DNA of 64,000 nt from Actinomadura violacea (GTDB lineage: Bacteria; Actinomycetota; Actinomycetes; Streptosporangiales; Streptosporangiaceae): contig NZ_JAGEPF010000036.1 in assembly GCF_017573465.1 (NCBI RefSeq), positions 1-64,000 on the forward strand, given 5' to 3'. The first letter of the stretch is position 1; every line of letters begins with the position of its first letter. The translations under genes and the position numbers were made by a program. The notes under the pieces are model-generated. The model did no database searches, was not told the DNA's origin, and saw only the letters and a program-made list of their open reading frames with translations. Below, piece after piece: positions 49,906 to 58,436 of this stretch.

Positions 49906-50820
49906 TCAGCGCCGGCCGGCGTTGGTCAGGCCGGTCAGGAAGCCGCCGTCGGAGCTGGTCGAATGCTGCAGACCGCTGCTGGTCTTCGGCTCGACCATCG
50001 GCCCGGCGGACGGCGCCGCGGCGGTCGACTCGGCGGTCCGGCGGGCCGTGGCGCCGCCCGCTCGCGGGCGCGTCGAGGCGGTCTTGCCCGCCCCCGACGC
50101 GCTCGACTTGCGGGCGGTGCCGGACGCGCGGGACGTGCCGCTCTTGCGGGCCGTCCCGCTCTTGGTGCTCGCGGTCGTCCGGGACGCGGTGGTCTTGCGC
50201 GCGGCGCTGGTCCGCGGCTTGGCCGCCGTCGTCTTCTTCGCCGCCGGCCGGGTCTTGGACGCCGTGCTCTTGCGCGCCGTCGACTTCGGCGAGGTCACCC
50301 GCGCCGACGTCGTGGACCGCGAACGGGCCGCCGCCGAAGTGGTCTTGCGGGCCGTCCCCGACGACGTGCTCTTGCGCGCCGTCGTGCCGGTCTTGCTCTT
50401 GGCCGCGGCCTGCTGCTTCCCCATGTCCTTGGCCGCGGTGTTCATCGCCTTGGCGGCGTCGGTCATCGCCTTCGTGGCGGTGGTCATGGCCTTGGTCATC
50501 GCGGTCATGGCCTTGGCCGACGAGGACGCCTTGGTCGCCACCGACTTCATCTGCTTGGCGGCGGCCTTGGCCTGGTCGGCGGCCTTGGTGACGCGCTGCG
50601 ACGCCTGTGTGGACGTCCGGCTCGACGCGGCGCTGGTCCGCTTCGCCGGAGTCTTCTTCGCGGTCGAGCGGCTGGTCGTGGACCTCGACGGCGACTTCGC
50701 GGCCGAGGTGCTCTTGGAGGCCGTCTTCTTGGCGGCCGTGGACTTGTTCGCCGTGGTGCTCTTCGTACGAGCGGCCGTACCTCGGCTCGTGGTCGTACGC
50801 GGTGCGGTCTTGGTAGGCAC
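49906..50820 (-). CDS. Histone H1-like Lys/Ser/Thr/Ala-rich DNA-binding protein
   Basis: The 304-residue protein is built almost only of Lys, Arg, Ser, Thr and Ala, as in histone H1-type and HU-tail proteins that coat DNA. Short repeats include STAKKTPAKRTS, TARKS and SGTARKS. A central segment at about 75-130 (VTKAADQAKAAAKQMKSVAT, then MTKAMTTATKAMTDAAKAM) is Met- and Ala-rich and predicted helical, which is unlike simple H1 tails and may dimerise. No SAP, HU or globular domain is seen. It would condense or protect DNA. GTG 50820 follows GGGGGGT, which sits in a hairpin at 50827-50855. Confidence 0.83.
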   Translation of the reverse strand: MPTKTAPRTTTSRGTAARTKSTTANKSTAAKKTASKSTSAAKSPSRSTTSRSTAKKTPAKRTSAASSRTSTQASQRVTKAADQAKAAAKQMKSVATKASSSAKAMTAMTKAMTTATKAMTDAAKAMNTAAKDMGKQQAAAKSKTGTTARKSTSSGTARKTTSAAARSRSTTSARVTSPKSTARKSTASKTRPAAKKTTAAKPRTSAARKTTASRTTASTKSGTARKSGTSRASGTARKSSASGAGKTASTRPRAGGATARRTAESTAAAPSAGPMVEPKTSSGLQHSTSSDGGFLTGLTNAGRR

Positions 50821-50826
50821 TGATCT

Positions 50827-50855
50827 ACCCCCCGTGATGATCAGATACGGGGGGT
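50827..50855 (-). promoter_or_regulatory. Hairpin ACCCCCCGT-N11-ACGGGGGGT covering ribosome site of H1-like gene
   Basis: Perfect 9-base arms with an 11-base loop. On the mRNA the GGGGGG arm is the ribosome site of the H1-like gene, 6 bases before its GTG, so folding would hide it. It could also end transcription of the aldehyde dehydrogenase operon. The two roles are not exclusive. Confidence 0.6.
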
Positions 50856-50904
50856 TCTATTCCACCGTTCGTGACGCTCTACACACTCCGCGCCATTTCC
50901 ACTT

Positions 50905-51780
50905 TCAGACGCCCACGGGGTGCCACACCGTCTTGACCTCCAGAAACGCCGTCATACGCGCGGTTCCGGGGTCGTCGGCCCAGTCCTCGGAAGCGCGGAA
51001 GACGCGCTTCAGGTTGCCGGCCGCCGCGTCCTCCAGCGAGGGCACGTCGGCGTCGGGGACCCCGGTGAGGTCGATGGCGTTGACGTCCATGTGGGAGGCG
51101 AGCCAGGGGGCGAGTTCGGTGCGGTGTCCGGTGAGGATGTTGATGACGCCGCCGGGCAGGTCGGAGGTGGCGAGCACTTCGGCGAGGGTGATCGCGGGGA
51201 GTGGTGCGGGCTCGGAGGCGATGACGACGGTGGTGTTGCCGGTGACGATCGCGGGCGCGACCACCGACACCAGGCCCAGCAGCGGCGAGTCGGGCGCGAT
51301 GATGCCGACGACGCCGGTGGGTTCGGGGGTGGAGAAGTTGAAGAACGGCCCGGAGACAGGGTTGGCGGCACCGGCAACAGTGCTGATCTTGTCGGCCCAG
51401 CCCGCGTACCAGACCCACCGGTCGATGGCGGCGTCGACCTCGTTGGCGGCCTGTGTCTTGGATGCGCCGGTGTGGCGGAGTTCGGTGATGAACTGGTCGC
51501 GGCGGCCTTCCAGCATTTCGGCGATGCGGTAGAGGATCTGCGCGCGGTTGTAGGCGGTGCGCCCCGACCAGCCGCCGAAGGCTTTGCGGGCGGCGGACAC
51601 CGCGTCGCGGACGTCCTTGCGGGAGGCGTGGGAGGCGTTGGCGACGAACCGGTCTTTGGTGTCGGTCACGGGGTAGGACCTGCCTGACTCCGACCGCGGG
51701 AACGCGCCGCCGATGTAGAGCTTGTAGGTCTTGCGGACGGCCAGCCGGTCAGACATTCGCTTAGTCATTCGCTCAGACAT
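50905..51780 (-). CDS. Half-length aldehyde dehydrogenase-like protein (no catalytic Cys)
   Basis: The 291-residue protein aligns with only the first half of aldehyde dehydrogenases: KLYIGGAFPRSESGRSYPVT, WSGRTAYNRAQILYRIAEML and WVWYAGWADKISTVAGAANP. Its nucleotide loop is PTGVVGIIAPDSPLL instead of the usual PWNFP, and it stops before the catalytic Cys region, ending LEVKTVWHPVGV. It therefore cannot oxidise aldehydes alone and may be a regulatory or structural partner of the full enzyme at 51773-53203. ATG 51780 overlaps that gene's stop by 8 bases; two further ATGs (51768, 51756) follow in 12-base repeats. This half-enzyme after deoC and aldehyde dehydrogenase genes appears in other actinomycetes, to my knowledge. 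Confidence 0.82.
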   Translation of the reverse strand: MSERMTKRMSDRLAVRKTYKLYIGGAFPRSESGRSYPVTDTKDRFVANASHASRKDVRDAVSAARKAFGGWSGRTAYNRAQILYRIAEMLEGRRDQFITELRHTGASKTQAANEVDAAIDRWVWYAGWADKISTVAGAANPVSGPFFNFSTPEPTGVVGIIAPDSPLLGLVSVVAPAIVTGNTTVVIASEPAPLPAITLAEVLATSDLPGGVINILTGHRTELAPWLASHMDVNAIDLTGVPDADVPSLEDAAAGNLKRVFRASEDWADDPGTARMTAFLEVKTVWHPVGV

Positions 51781-53203
51781 TGAGGTAGGCCTCCAGCCCG
51801 TGGCGTCCGCCTTCGCGGCCGAATCCCGATTCCTTGTAGCCACCGAACGGGGAGGCGGGGTCGAACTTGTTGAAGGTGTTGGCCCACACCACCCCGGCGC
51901 GCAGCCGCTGCGCGGTCCACAGGATCTGCGAGCCCTTCTCGGTCCAGATCCCCGCCGACAACCCGTAAGGGGTGTTGTTGGCCTTGGTCACGGCCTCCTC
52001 AGGGGTGCGGAACGTCAACACCGACAAAACGGGCCCGAAGATCTCCTCACGCGCGATCCGATGCGACTGGGCCACGCCGGTGAACAGGGTCGGCGCGAAC
52101 CAGAACCCGCGATCGGGCAGCTGACACGGCGGCGACCACCGGCCCGCGCCCTCCTGTTCGCCTGCCGCCGACAGCTCACGGATCTTGTCGAGTTGCGCGG
52201 CGGAGTTGATCGCGCCGATGTCGGTGTTCTTGTCCAGAGGGTCACCGACCCGCAGCGTCGCCATCCGCGCCTTCAACCGCTCCAGGACCTCCTCGGCCAC
52301 CGACTCCTGCACCAGCAGCCGGGACCCGGCGCAGCACACGTGCCCCTGGTTGAAGAAGATCCCGTTGACGATGCCTTCGACGGCCTGATCGAGCGCCGCG
52401 TCGGCGTAGACGATGTTGGCGGCCTTACCACCCAGCTCCAGCGTCAGCTTCTTCGACGTCCCCGCGAGGGTGCGGGCGATCTGGCGTCCGACGTCGGTGG
52501 AGCCGGTGAAGGCGACCTTGTCGACCCCCTCATGGGCGACCAGGGCGCGGCCGGTGTCGCCCGCGCCGGTGATGATGTTGACGACGCCGGGCGGCAGGTC
52601 GGCCTGGCGGCAGATGTCGGCGAACAGCAGAGCGGTCAGCGGCGTGGTCTCCGCAGGCTTCAACACCACGGTGTTCCCGCAGGCCAGCGCCGGGGCGATC
52701 TTCCAGGCCAGCATCAGCAGCGGGAAGTTCCACGGGATCACCTGGCCCGCGACACCGACCGGTTTCGGGTCCGGGCCGAACCCGGCGTGGCCGAGTTTGT
52801 CGGCCCAGCCGGCGTAGTAGAAGAACCACGCCGCCACCAGCGGGACGTCCACGTCGCGGGACTCGCGGATCGGTTTGCCGTTGTCGATCGACTCCAGCAC
52901 CGCCAGCTCACGCGAGCGTTCCTGAATGATCCGCGCGATCCGGTACAGGTACTTGGCGCGCTCGGCGCCCGGCATCGGCCCCCACACCCGCTCAAAGGCG
53001 ATCCGGGCGGCCTTCACGGCGCGGTCCACGTCCGCCTCGTCAGCGCACGCCACATCGGCCAGCACGGCTTCATCGGCGGGGTTGATCGTCTTGAACGGCT
53101 CACCATGCCCGTCGACGAACTCACCGTCGATGAACAACCCGTAAGAGCCGCGGATGTCAACGACCGACCGGGACTCGGGCGCGGGCGCGTACTCGAACAC
53201 CAT
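51773..53203 (-). CDS. Aldehyde dehydrogenase (deoxyribose/acetaldehyde catabolism)
   Basis: The 476-residue full-length NAD(P)-dependent enzyme has GQVIPWNFPLLMLAWKIAPA near 155, VLKPAETTPLTALLFADIC near 180, FTGSTDVGR near 232, the Glu of LELGGKAANIV near 256 and the catalytic Cys in GHVCCAGSRLLV near 289. The C-terminal FGGYKESGFGREGG is normal. deoC, 2 bases upstream, releases acetaldehyde from deoxyribose 5-phosphate; this enzyme probably oxidises it or a related aldehyde. ATG 53203 has only a weak GGA ribosome site, consistent with coupling to deoC. Confidence 0.92.
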   Translation of the reverse strand: MVFEYAPAPESRSVVDIRGSYGLFIDGEFVDGHGEPFKTINPADEAVLADVACADEADVDRAVKAARIAFERVWGPMPGAERAKYLYRIARIIQERSRELAVLESIDNGKPIRESRDVDVPLVAAWFFYYAGWADKLGHAGFGPDPKPVGVAGQVIPWNFPLLMLAWKIAPALACGNTVVLKPAETTPLTALLFADICRQADLPPGVVNIITGAGDTGRALVAHEGVDKVAFTGSTDVGRQIARTLAGTSKKLTLELGGKAANIVYADAALDQAVEGIVNGIFFNQGHVCCAGSRLLVQESVAEEVLERLKARMATLRVGDPLDKNTDIGAINSAAQLDKIRELSAAGEQEGAGRWSPPCQLPDRGFWFAPTLFTGVAQSHRIAREEIFGPVLSVLTFRTPEEAVTKANNTPYGLSAGIWTEKGSQILWTAQRLRAGVVWANTFNKFDPASPFGGYKESGFGREGGRHGLEAYLNV

Positions 53204-53205
53204 GA

Positions 53206-54135
53206 TCAGTCCAGGGTGAAGTAGTCGGGACCGGAGTACACCCCGGTGGACAGCTTGCGGCGCTGCATCAGCAGATCGTTCAACACCGAGGAGGCGCCGA
53301 GCCGGAACCAGTGCGGCGTCAGCCAGTCCGGGCCGGCGGTCTCGTTCACCAGCACCAGATACTTGATCGCATCCTTGGTGGTGCGGATCCCACCGGCGGG
53401 CTTCACCCCGACCTGACGTCCGGTCGCGGCGCGGTAGTCGCGGACGGCCTCCAGCATCACCAGCGTCACCGGCAACGTCGCCGCCGGCGACACCTTCCCG
53501 GTCGAGGTCTTGATGAAGTCCGCGCCCGCCCGCATCGCCAACCACGACGCACGCCGCACATTGTCGTAAGTGGACAACTCACCCGTCTCCAGGATCACCT
53601 TCAGGTGCGCCTGGCCGCATGCCTGCTTGACCGCGGTGATCTCCTCGAACACCTTCAGGAAGTCACCGGACAGGAACGCGCCCCGGTCGATCACCATGTC
53701 GATCTCCGCGGCACCCGCCGCGACCGCGGCCCGGGTGTCGGCGAGCTTGGCCTCCAGCGGAGCCCGCCCCGACGGGAACGCCGTCGCCACCGACGCCACC
53801 CCGATACCCGTTCCCTCAAGGGAGCGGACGGCGACCTCGACCATGTCGGGGTAGACGCACACCGCTGCGACCTTCGGCACCGAGGGATCGGACGGGTCGG
53901 GATGGGCGGCCTTGGCGCACAGCGCAGCCACCTTCCCCGCCGTGTCCGCGCCCTCCAGCGTGGTCAGGTCCACCATCGAAATGGCCAGGTCGATCGCCTC
54001 GGCCTTCGCGGACGTCTTGATCGACCGGGTGGCGAGCCGGGCCGCCCGCTCCTCCGCGCCGACCTGGTCCACACCCGGCAGACCGTGCAGGAACGCGCGC
54101 AGCTCGGCGGCGCCGATGAGAGTCTCCGTTGACAC
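53206..54135 (-). CDS. deoC: Deoxyribose-phosphate aldolase
   Basis: The 309-residue class I aldolase cleaves 2-deoxyribose 5-phosphate to glyceraldehyde 3-phosphate and acetaldehyde. The Schiff-base Lys lies in ADFIKTSTGKVSP near 220, and a second active Lys in VGVKPAGGIRT near 255; AVCVYPDMV near 90 is also typical. GTG 54135 is preferred since related proteins begin near VSTETLIG and GGGG precedes it; longer starts reach 54168. It leads an operon with two aldehyde dehydrogenase-type genes on the minus strand, probably salvaging deoxynucleosides. No DeoR repressor is adjacent. Confidence 0.93.
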   Translation of the reverse strand: MSTETLIGAAELRAFLHGLPGVDQVGAEERAARLATRSIKTSAKAEAIDLAISMVDLTTLEGADTAGKVAALCAKAAHPDPSDPSVPKVAAVCVYPDMVEVAVRSLEGTGIGVASVATAFPSGRAPLEAKLADTRAAVAAGAAEIDMVIDRGAFLSGDFLKVFEEITAVKQACGQAHLKVILETGELSTYDNVRRASWLAMRAGADFIKTSTGKVSPAATLPVTLVMLEAVRDYRAATGRQVGVKPAGGIRTTKDAIKYLVLVNETAGPDWLTPHWFRLGASSVLNDLLMQRRKLSTGVYSGPDYFTLD

Positions 54136-54186
54136 GCCCCAAGCATCGCCGAAGACCCTCATCGGCACAAACGGCCCATGTCCCGG

Positions 54187-55236
54187 TCAGCCGAGCGGCG
54201 CCGTCCAGCGCACCGGCTCGTCGCCGAGCAGCGTCACGCGGCGGTAGAGGCCGGTCAGTCCGCCGGACGCCTGCAGCCGCCGCAGCGGCCCGCCCGTCGC
54301 CTGCACGGTGACGTCGAAGCCCCGCACGTTGTAGACGACCAGCCGCTGCGCCTGCGACGGGTCCCGGTCCACCTTCGGGCCGCCGTGCGGCAGCCGGGAG
54401 TCGAAGGCGGGATGCCCGTCGATCTTCGTGTTCACCGGGGCGCGGGTCCGCCTCGCGGGCGCGACCTCGATCCCCAGGTCACCGCCCGGCGAGCCGGACG
54501 AGGTCAGCCGGACGGACGCCCGGGGCCCGGTGCCGACGCTGACCTGCACCGGCTTCAGCCCGGAAGGGACGCCCCGGGCCCGGAACGGGAATGGCGCCGG
54601 CCCGCGGGAACCGAACGCCACGCCCTTCGCGATGCGCAGCACGGTCGGCTCCTGCGCGATCGCCCGGTCGGTCACCGACAGCAGCGCCCAGTGGTGCGGC
54701 TGGTACTCCCACCGCAGCTCGGCGGGCACCTGGTCGGAGCCCGGGCCGCCCGGCTCGATCGTCCAGTGCCCGATGCGCCCGTTGATGAGCGCCGTCTTCG
54801 TCCAGCCGCCCTTCTTCCCGCCGGACAGGTTGGCGATCGGCGGTTCGGTGCGGGACTCCAGGACGGTCAGCTCCAGCGCCGGGCGGTCGCCCTTCCCCGC
54901 CGCCAGCGTGTAGCTGGTCCCGTCCTCTTCGGAGCGCGTGACCTCCGTCTGCGCGTACCCCTTCGGCAGCCAGCCGAACGCGGCCGGCGGGACCAGCAGG
55001 GCCGGGTATCCCGCCCGCTCGGCGGGCCGGACGGTGCGGTGCGGATCCTCCGGCGAGCCGGGCAGCACCGCGACCGCCGCGACGGCCGCCGCGAGCCCGG
55101 CCAGCGCCGTCCCGGCGGCGGCGCGCCGGCCGCGCCTGATCCGGCGCCCCTTCCTGATCGCCGCCGCCGGGTCCACGGACGTCGCCGGTCCGGGCGCCGC
55201 GGCGATCCGCTCCAGCCGCTCCTTCAGGTCGTTCAT
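54187..55236 (-). CDS. Membrane-anchored partner of SigE70-type sigma factor
   Basis: The 349-residue protein has a cytoplasmic N-terminus of about 38 residues (MNDLKERLERIAAAPGPATS), one membrane helix at about 40-60 (AAAGTALAGLAAAVAAVAVL), and a large extracytoplasmic domain with no recognised name. Marks include GWLPKGYAQTEVTRSEEDGT and WEYQPHHWALLSVTDRAI. Its start overlaps the sigma factor stop by 4 bases (ATGA). The layout is as for the pair at 16346-17865, so an anti-sigma or stress-sensing role is likely. No zinc anti-sigma motif is present. Confidence 0.8.
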   Translation of the reverse strand: MNDLKERLERIAAAPGPATSVDPAAAIRKGRRIRRGRRAAAGTALAGLAAAVAAVAVLPGSPEDPHRTVRPAERAGYPALLVPPAAFGWLPKGYAQTEVTRSEEDGTSYTLAAGKGDRPALELTVLESRTEPPIANLSGGKKGGWTKTALINGRIGHWTIEPGGPGSDQVPAELRWEYQPHHWALLSVTDRAIAQEPTVLRIAKGVAFGSRGPAPFPFRARGVPSGLKPVQVSVGTGPRASVRLTSSGSPGGDLGIEVAPARRTRAPVNTKIDGHPAFDSRLPHGGPKVDRDPSQAQRLVVYNVRGFDVTVQATGGPLRRLQASGGLTGLYRRVTLLGDEPVRWTAPLG

Positions 55237-55745
55237 GCCGGGTTCTCCCCATCCGTGAGGCTCTGCACCGGTTGCAGGACGCGGCGCAGCGCGTCCAGCC
55301 CGCGCGCCGTCTGGCTCTTGACGGTCCCTGCCGAGCAGTCGAGGACGGCGGCGGTCTGCTCGACCGACAGATCGCAGTAGAAGCGCAGTACGACGGCGGC
55401 CCGCTGCCTCGGCGGCAGCGCGGCGAGCGCGTCCCGCAGGTCCAGACGGCCGTCGAGGTCGGGCGGGCCGCCCGACTCATCGGGCGGTTCCGGGACGAGC
55501 CGGACGCGTCGCCGCCAGCCGCCGCGCTGCTCGGCGAGGAACACCCGGACCAGCACCGTCCGCGCGTAGCCGTCGACGTTGTCGGCCGCCGACGCGCGCC
55601 GCCAGTGCAGGTAGAGGCGGGTGATCGCGGTCTGCACGAGGTCGTCCGCCCGGTGCCAGTCCTGGCACAGCAGGTAGGCGACCCGCCGTAACCAGGGCGT
55701 TCTCGCCGTCACGTAGGCGGTGAACTCGTCGTCCCGTCCCGGCAT
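55233..55745 (-). CDS. SigE70 family ECF RNA polymerase sigma factor
   Basis: The 170-residue sigma factor has the SigE family form: DDEFTAYVTARTPWLRRVAY, LLCQDWHRADDLVQTAITRLY and NVDGYARTVLVRVFL in region 2. Region 4 reads ALPPRQRAAVVLRFYCDLSV and QTAAVLDCSAGTVKSQTARGL near 115-155. This group is small and usually works with a membrane partner gene directly after it, as here. ATG 55745 is chosen because GAGGAGC is 6 bases upstream; an ATG 6 bases earlier is too close. The regulon is unknown. Confidence 0.9.
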   Translation of the reverse strand: MPGRDDEFTAYVTARTPWLRRVAYLLCQDWHRADDLVQTAITRLYLHWRRASAADNVDGYARTVLVRVFLAEQRGGWRRRVRLVPEPPDESGGPPDLDGRLDLRDALAALPPRQRAAVVLRFYCDLSVEQTAAVLDCSAGTVKSQTARGLDALRRVLQPVQSLTDGENPA

Positions 55746-55855
55746 GCGCATGCTCCTCGGCCGTTCCACACCCCCTTGATGCGGCCGGGGCGCCGGAAGG
55801 TTGCACGGCCCGTGTCAGCAGATCGAAAGGACGGCCCGGGGCACGACCGCGCCTG

Positions 55856-57790
55856 TCAGGTCGGCGTGGGCAGGCCCATGGCGGTCAAGTCCCACAGCCG
55901 CAGGGTGTAGTCGTCGCTCGCGCTGGCCAGGGTGCTGCCGTCGGGGCTGAACGCCACCGCGGCGATGGTGTTCGCATGGCCCGTGAGGGGCGGCCTGAGG
56001 AGTTTGCGGGTGGCCACGTCCCACAACCGCACCATCTGGTCGAGGCCGCCGGTGGCCAGGATCTTGCCGTCGGGACTGAACGCCACCCCGTCGATGCCGC
56101 GGTCACCGTCGGTGAAGGACTTGCCGATGGGCCTGCGGGTGGCCGCCTTCCACAACTGCACCTCGCCGTCGCCCGCGCTCGCGGTGACAAGGGTCTTCCC
56201 GTCGGGGGTGAACGCCACCCCGCCGACCCCGCCGGCGCGCTCCTTGAGGTTCCGCCAGCGGGCGTGCCCGGGGTCGTCGCCCAGGTCCCACAGGTACACG
56301 TTGTCGCCGCACGTGGTGACCAGGGTCCTCCCGTCCGGGCTGAACACCATCGCGTTGACGGTGTTGAGGTGCACGGCGGGCTCGCCGAAGGCTTTGCGGG
56401 TGCTCGCGCGCCGCAGCAGCACCTCGCCGCCGCCCGAAGTGGCGAGGATCCTGCCGTCGGGGCTGAACGCGACCGCCCAGACGGCTTCGTACTGGCCGGT
56501 GAGGGGCTTGCCGACCGGCAGGCGGGTGGTCGCGTCCCACACGCGCGCCGTCTTGTCCTTGCTCCCGGTGACCAGGGTCCTCCCCTTCGGATCGAACGCG
56601 ACCGAGAGCACCGCGTCCTTGTGGCCGGTGAGGGGCTGCCCGATGGGCGCGCGGGTCGCCAGGTCCCACAACCGCACGGTGCCGTCGTCGCTCGTGCTGG
56701 CGAGGGTCTTCCCGTCCGGGCTGAACGCCACCGCGGTGACCCGGCCCGTATGGCCCTTCAGCACCTTCCCCAGGGACGGCGGGCCCGAGGCGGCGGGAGT
56801 AGGGCTCGCGTGGGGGCGCCGCGACTTCCCGTCGTGCGTGAGGGCGTAGCCGACGGGGACGGCCAGGGCGACGGCGGCGGCGCCTCCGCTGAGCAGGAAG
56901 GCGCGGCGGGAAGGCTCCGCGAACGGCACCGGCGGAACGACGTCGTCGGCCGCCGGGGGCTCGGCGGGCGGGTTTCCGGCCAGCGTGTTGAGGGTGGCGG
57001 CGACGGCCTCGGCGCTCGGACGCCGCCGCGGGTCACGGCGAAGCATCTCGCGCAGCGCCGGCGCCAGGATCCGGGCGCGCTCCATGGGCGTGGGCTCGCC
57101 CCGCGAGATGGCCAGCAGCAACGCCGCCATGCTGCCGCCGGTGAACGCGGGCCGCCCTTCGACGGCCGCGTACAGGGTGACGCCGAGGGACCAGACGTCG
57201 GATGCCGCGGTCGCCTCCCGGTCGTCGACCTGCTCGGGCGCCAGGAAAGCGGGAGTGCCGAGCAGGACGCCGGTCGCGGTGAGGGCGGTCTCGCCGGGCA
57301 CGGCGGCGAGCCCGAAGTCGGAGACCACGACCCGCTCGCCTTCCAGCAGGATGTTGGCCGGTTTGATGTCGCGGTGCACGACCCCCGCCCGGTGGGCGGC
57401 CGCCAGCGCCTCGGCGATCCGCGCACCGATCCGGGCGGCCTCCGCCTCGTCCAGCGGACCGCCGTCGGCGATCGCGTCGGCCAGGGACCGTCCCCGCACC
57501 AGCTCCATCACCATCCACGGCAGGCCGTCCTCGTCGTGGAACTGGTCGTGGACGGTGATGATGCCGGGATGCTTGAGCATCCCGACCGACCGGGCCTCCC
57601 GCTCCATGCGCGCCACCAGCTGGTCGCGCAGCCCCGGTTCCAGGCTCATCGGCAGCTTGAGCCGCTTGAGGGCCACGTCCCGGCGCATCCGCTCGTCGTG
57701 CGCCCGCCAGACGGCGCCCATCCCGCCCTCGCCCAGCAGCTCCACGAGCCGGTACCGGCCCATCACGACGTGTCCCGCATCCCGTGTCAC
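55856..57790 (-). CDS. Membrane Ser/Thr protein kinase with seven-bladed WD40 sensor
   Basis: The kinase has about 644 residues. The kinase domain covers about 12-270, with GEGGMGAVWRA loop, VALKRLK (Lys about 42), HRDIKPANILL and SDFGLA. A membrane helix (AFLLSGGAAAVALAVPVGYAL) at about 300-322 and a Thr/Pro-rich spacer follow. Seven WD40 repeats then run to the end, each with the VAFSPDG-type strand and mostly an RLWD-type close, which makes one complete propeller outside the cell. By family it should phosphorylate cytoplasmic targets; the propeller may bind a protein or wall ligand. GTG 57790 is chosen; TTG 57802 is possible, and neither has a clear ribosome site. Confidence 0.93.
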   Translation of the reverse strand: MTRDAGHVVMGRYRLVELLGEGGMGAVWRAHDERMRRDVALKRLKLPMSLEPGLRDQLVARMEREARSVGMLKHPGIITVHDQFHDEDGLPWMVMELVRGRSLADAIADGGPLDEAEAARIGARIAEALAAAHRAGVVHRDIKPANILLEGERVVVSDFGLAAVPGETALTATGVLLGTPAFLAPEQVDDREATAASDVWSLGVTLYAAVEGRPAFTGGSMAALLLAISRGEPTPMERARILAPALREMLRRDPRRRPSAEAVAATLNTLAGNPPAEPPAADDVVPPVPFAEPSRRAFLLSGGAAAVALAVPVGYALTHDGKSRRPHASPTPAASGPPSLGKVLKGHTGRVTAVAFSPDGKTLASTSDDGTVRLWDLATRAPIGQPLTGHKDAVLSVAFDPKGRTLVTGSKDKTARVWDATTRLPVGKPLTGQYEAVWAVAFSPDGRILATSGGGEVLLRRASTRKAFGEPAVHLNTVNAMVFSPDGRTLVTTCGDNVYLWDLGDDPGHARWRNLKERAGGVGGVAFTPDGKTLVTASAGDGEVQLWKAATRRPIGKSFTDGDRGIDGVAFSPDGKILATGGLDQMVRLWDVATRKLLRPPLTGHANTIAAVAFSPDGSTLASASDDYTLRLWDLTAMGLPTPT

Positions 57791-57842
57791 AGAGGCACAC
57801 AATCATGCCGACACGGGATCCAATAACCCCGAAGAGCGCATC

Positions 57843-58391
57843 TCAGCAGATCGACGGAATGGCCCGGACCAGCGCGACGCGGTGCAGGGCGTCGGGACGC
57901 CGGGCCGCCTCGACCCGCCCGACGGCGCCGGCCAGCTCAGCGCGGCAGGACGCGCCGCGCCGCACGTCCCGCGTGTCCTTGATGTCCGCGAGCAGCTCGC
58001 CGGTGATCCGGTCGAGCAGCGGCCGGACGTCCTTGCCCAGGTCGGGACGGTGCGCCGGGATGTCACCGGGCCTAACCGCCCACCGGGCGAACAGCCCGCG
58101 CTGGACGAGCTTGCCCGCCTCCATCTGGTCCCGGAAGATCCGCTGCGCGGTCCGCGGGTCGATGCCCATCTCCGCCGACCGCTCCGCGACCGAGTCGAGG
58201 ATCTGCTGCTCGCGCGCCTTGTCCTCGATGGGCATGCCCGTCCCCCACTTGGCGGCCGCGACCATGTCCGCGACGTCGAGCCGCCGCGCCACCACGTCGA
58301 CCAACGGCGTCAGCCCGTCGTCCGCCGCGTACGCCGGAACGGCGAACCCGCACAACAACGCAACAACCACACCGGCAACAGCGACCTTCAC
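57843..58391 (-). CDS. Secreted chorismate mutase (AroQ gamma type)
   Basis: The 182-residue protein has a signal peptide (about 1-22, VAVAGVVVALLCGFAVPAYA), then the all-helical AroQ fold. The pattern LTPLVDVVARRLDVADMVAA, KWGTGMPIEDKAREQQILDS and GIDPRTAQRIFRDQMEAGKL matches the exported gamma-class mutases of M. tuberculosis and other bacteria; Arg, Lys and Gln residues of the active site are kept. It converts chorismate to prephenate, outside the cytoplasm, for reasons not understood. GTG 58391 follows a -10 box by 6 bases. Paired Cys residues are near the C-terminus (RRGASC, IPSIC). It is followed by the WD40 kinase gene. Confidence 0.88.
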   Translation of the reverse strand: MKVAVAGVVVALLCGFAVPAYAADDGLTPLVDVVARRLDVADMVAAAKWGTGMPIEDKAREQQILDSVAERSAEMGIDPRTAQRIFRDQMEAGKLVQRGLFARWAVRPGDIPAHRPDLGKDVRPLLDRITGELLADIKDTRDVRRGASCRAELAGAVGRVEAARRPDALHRVALVRAIPSIC

Positions 58392-58397
58392 CCGCCA

Positions 58398-58403
58398 AGC
58401 GTA
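58398..58403 (-). promoter_or_regulatory. -10 box TACGCT, 6 bases before GTG 58391 (leaderless)
   Basis: Minus-strand TACGCT is followed by TGGCGG and GTG of the chorismate mutase gene. It lies 34 bases downstream of the long inverted repeat at 58437-58500. Confidence 0.5.
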
Positions 58404-58436
58404 GGCCGCACACGAACGCCCACCCGACCGGCAACT

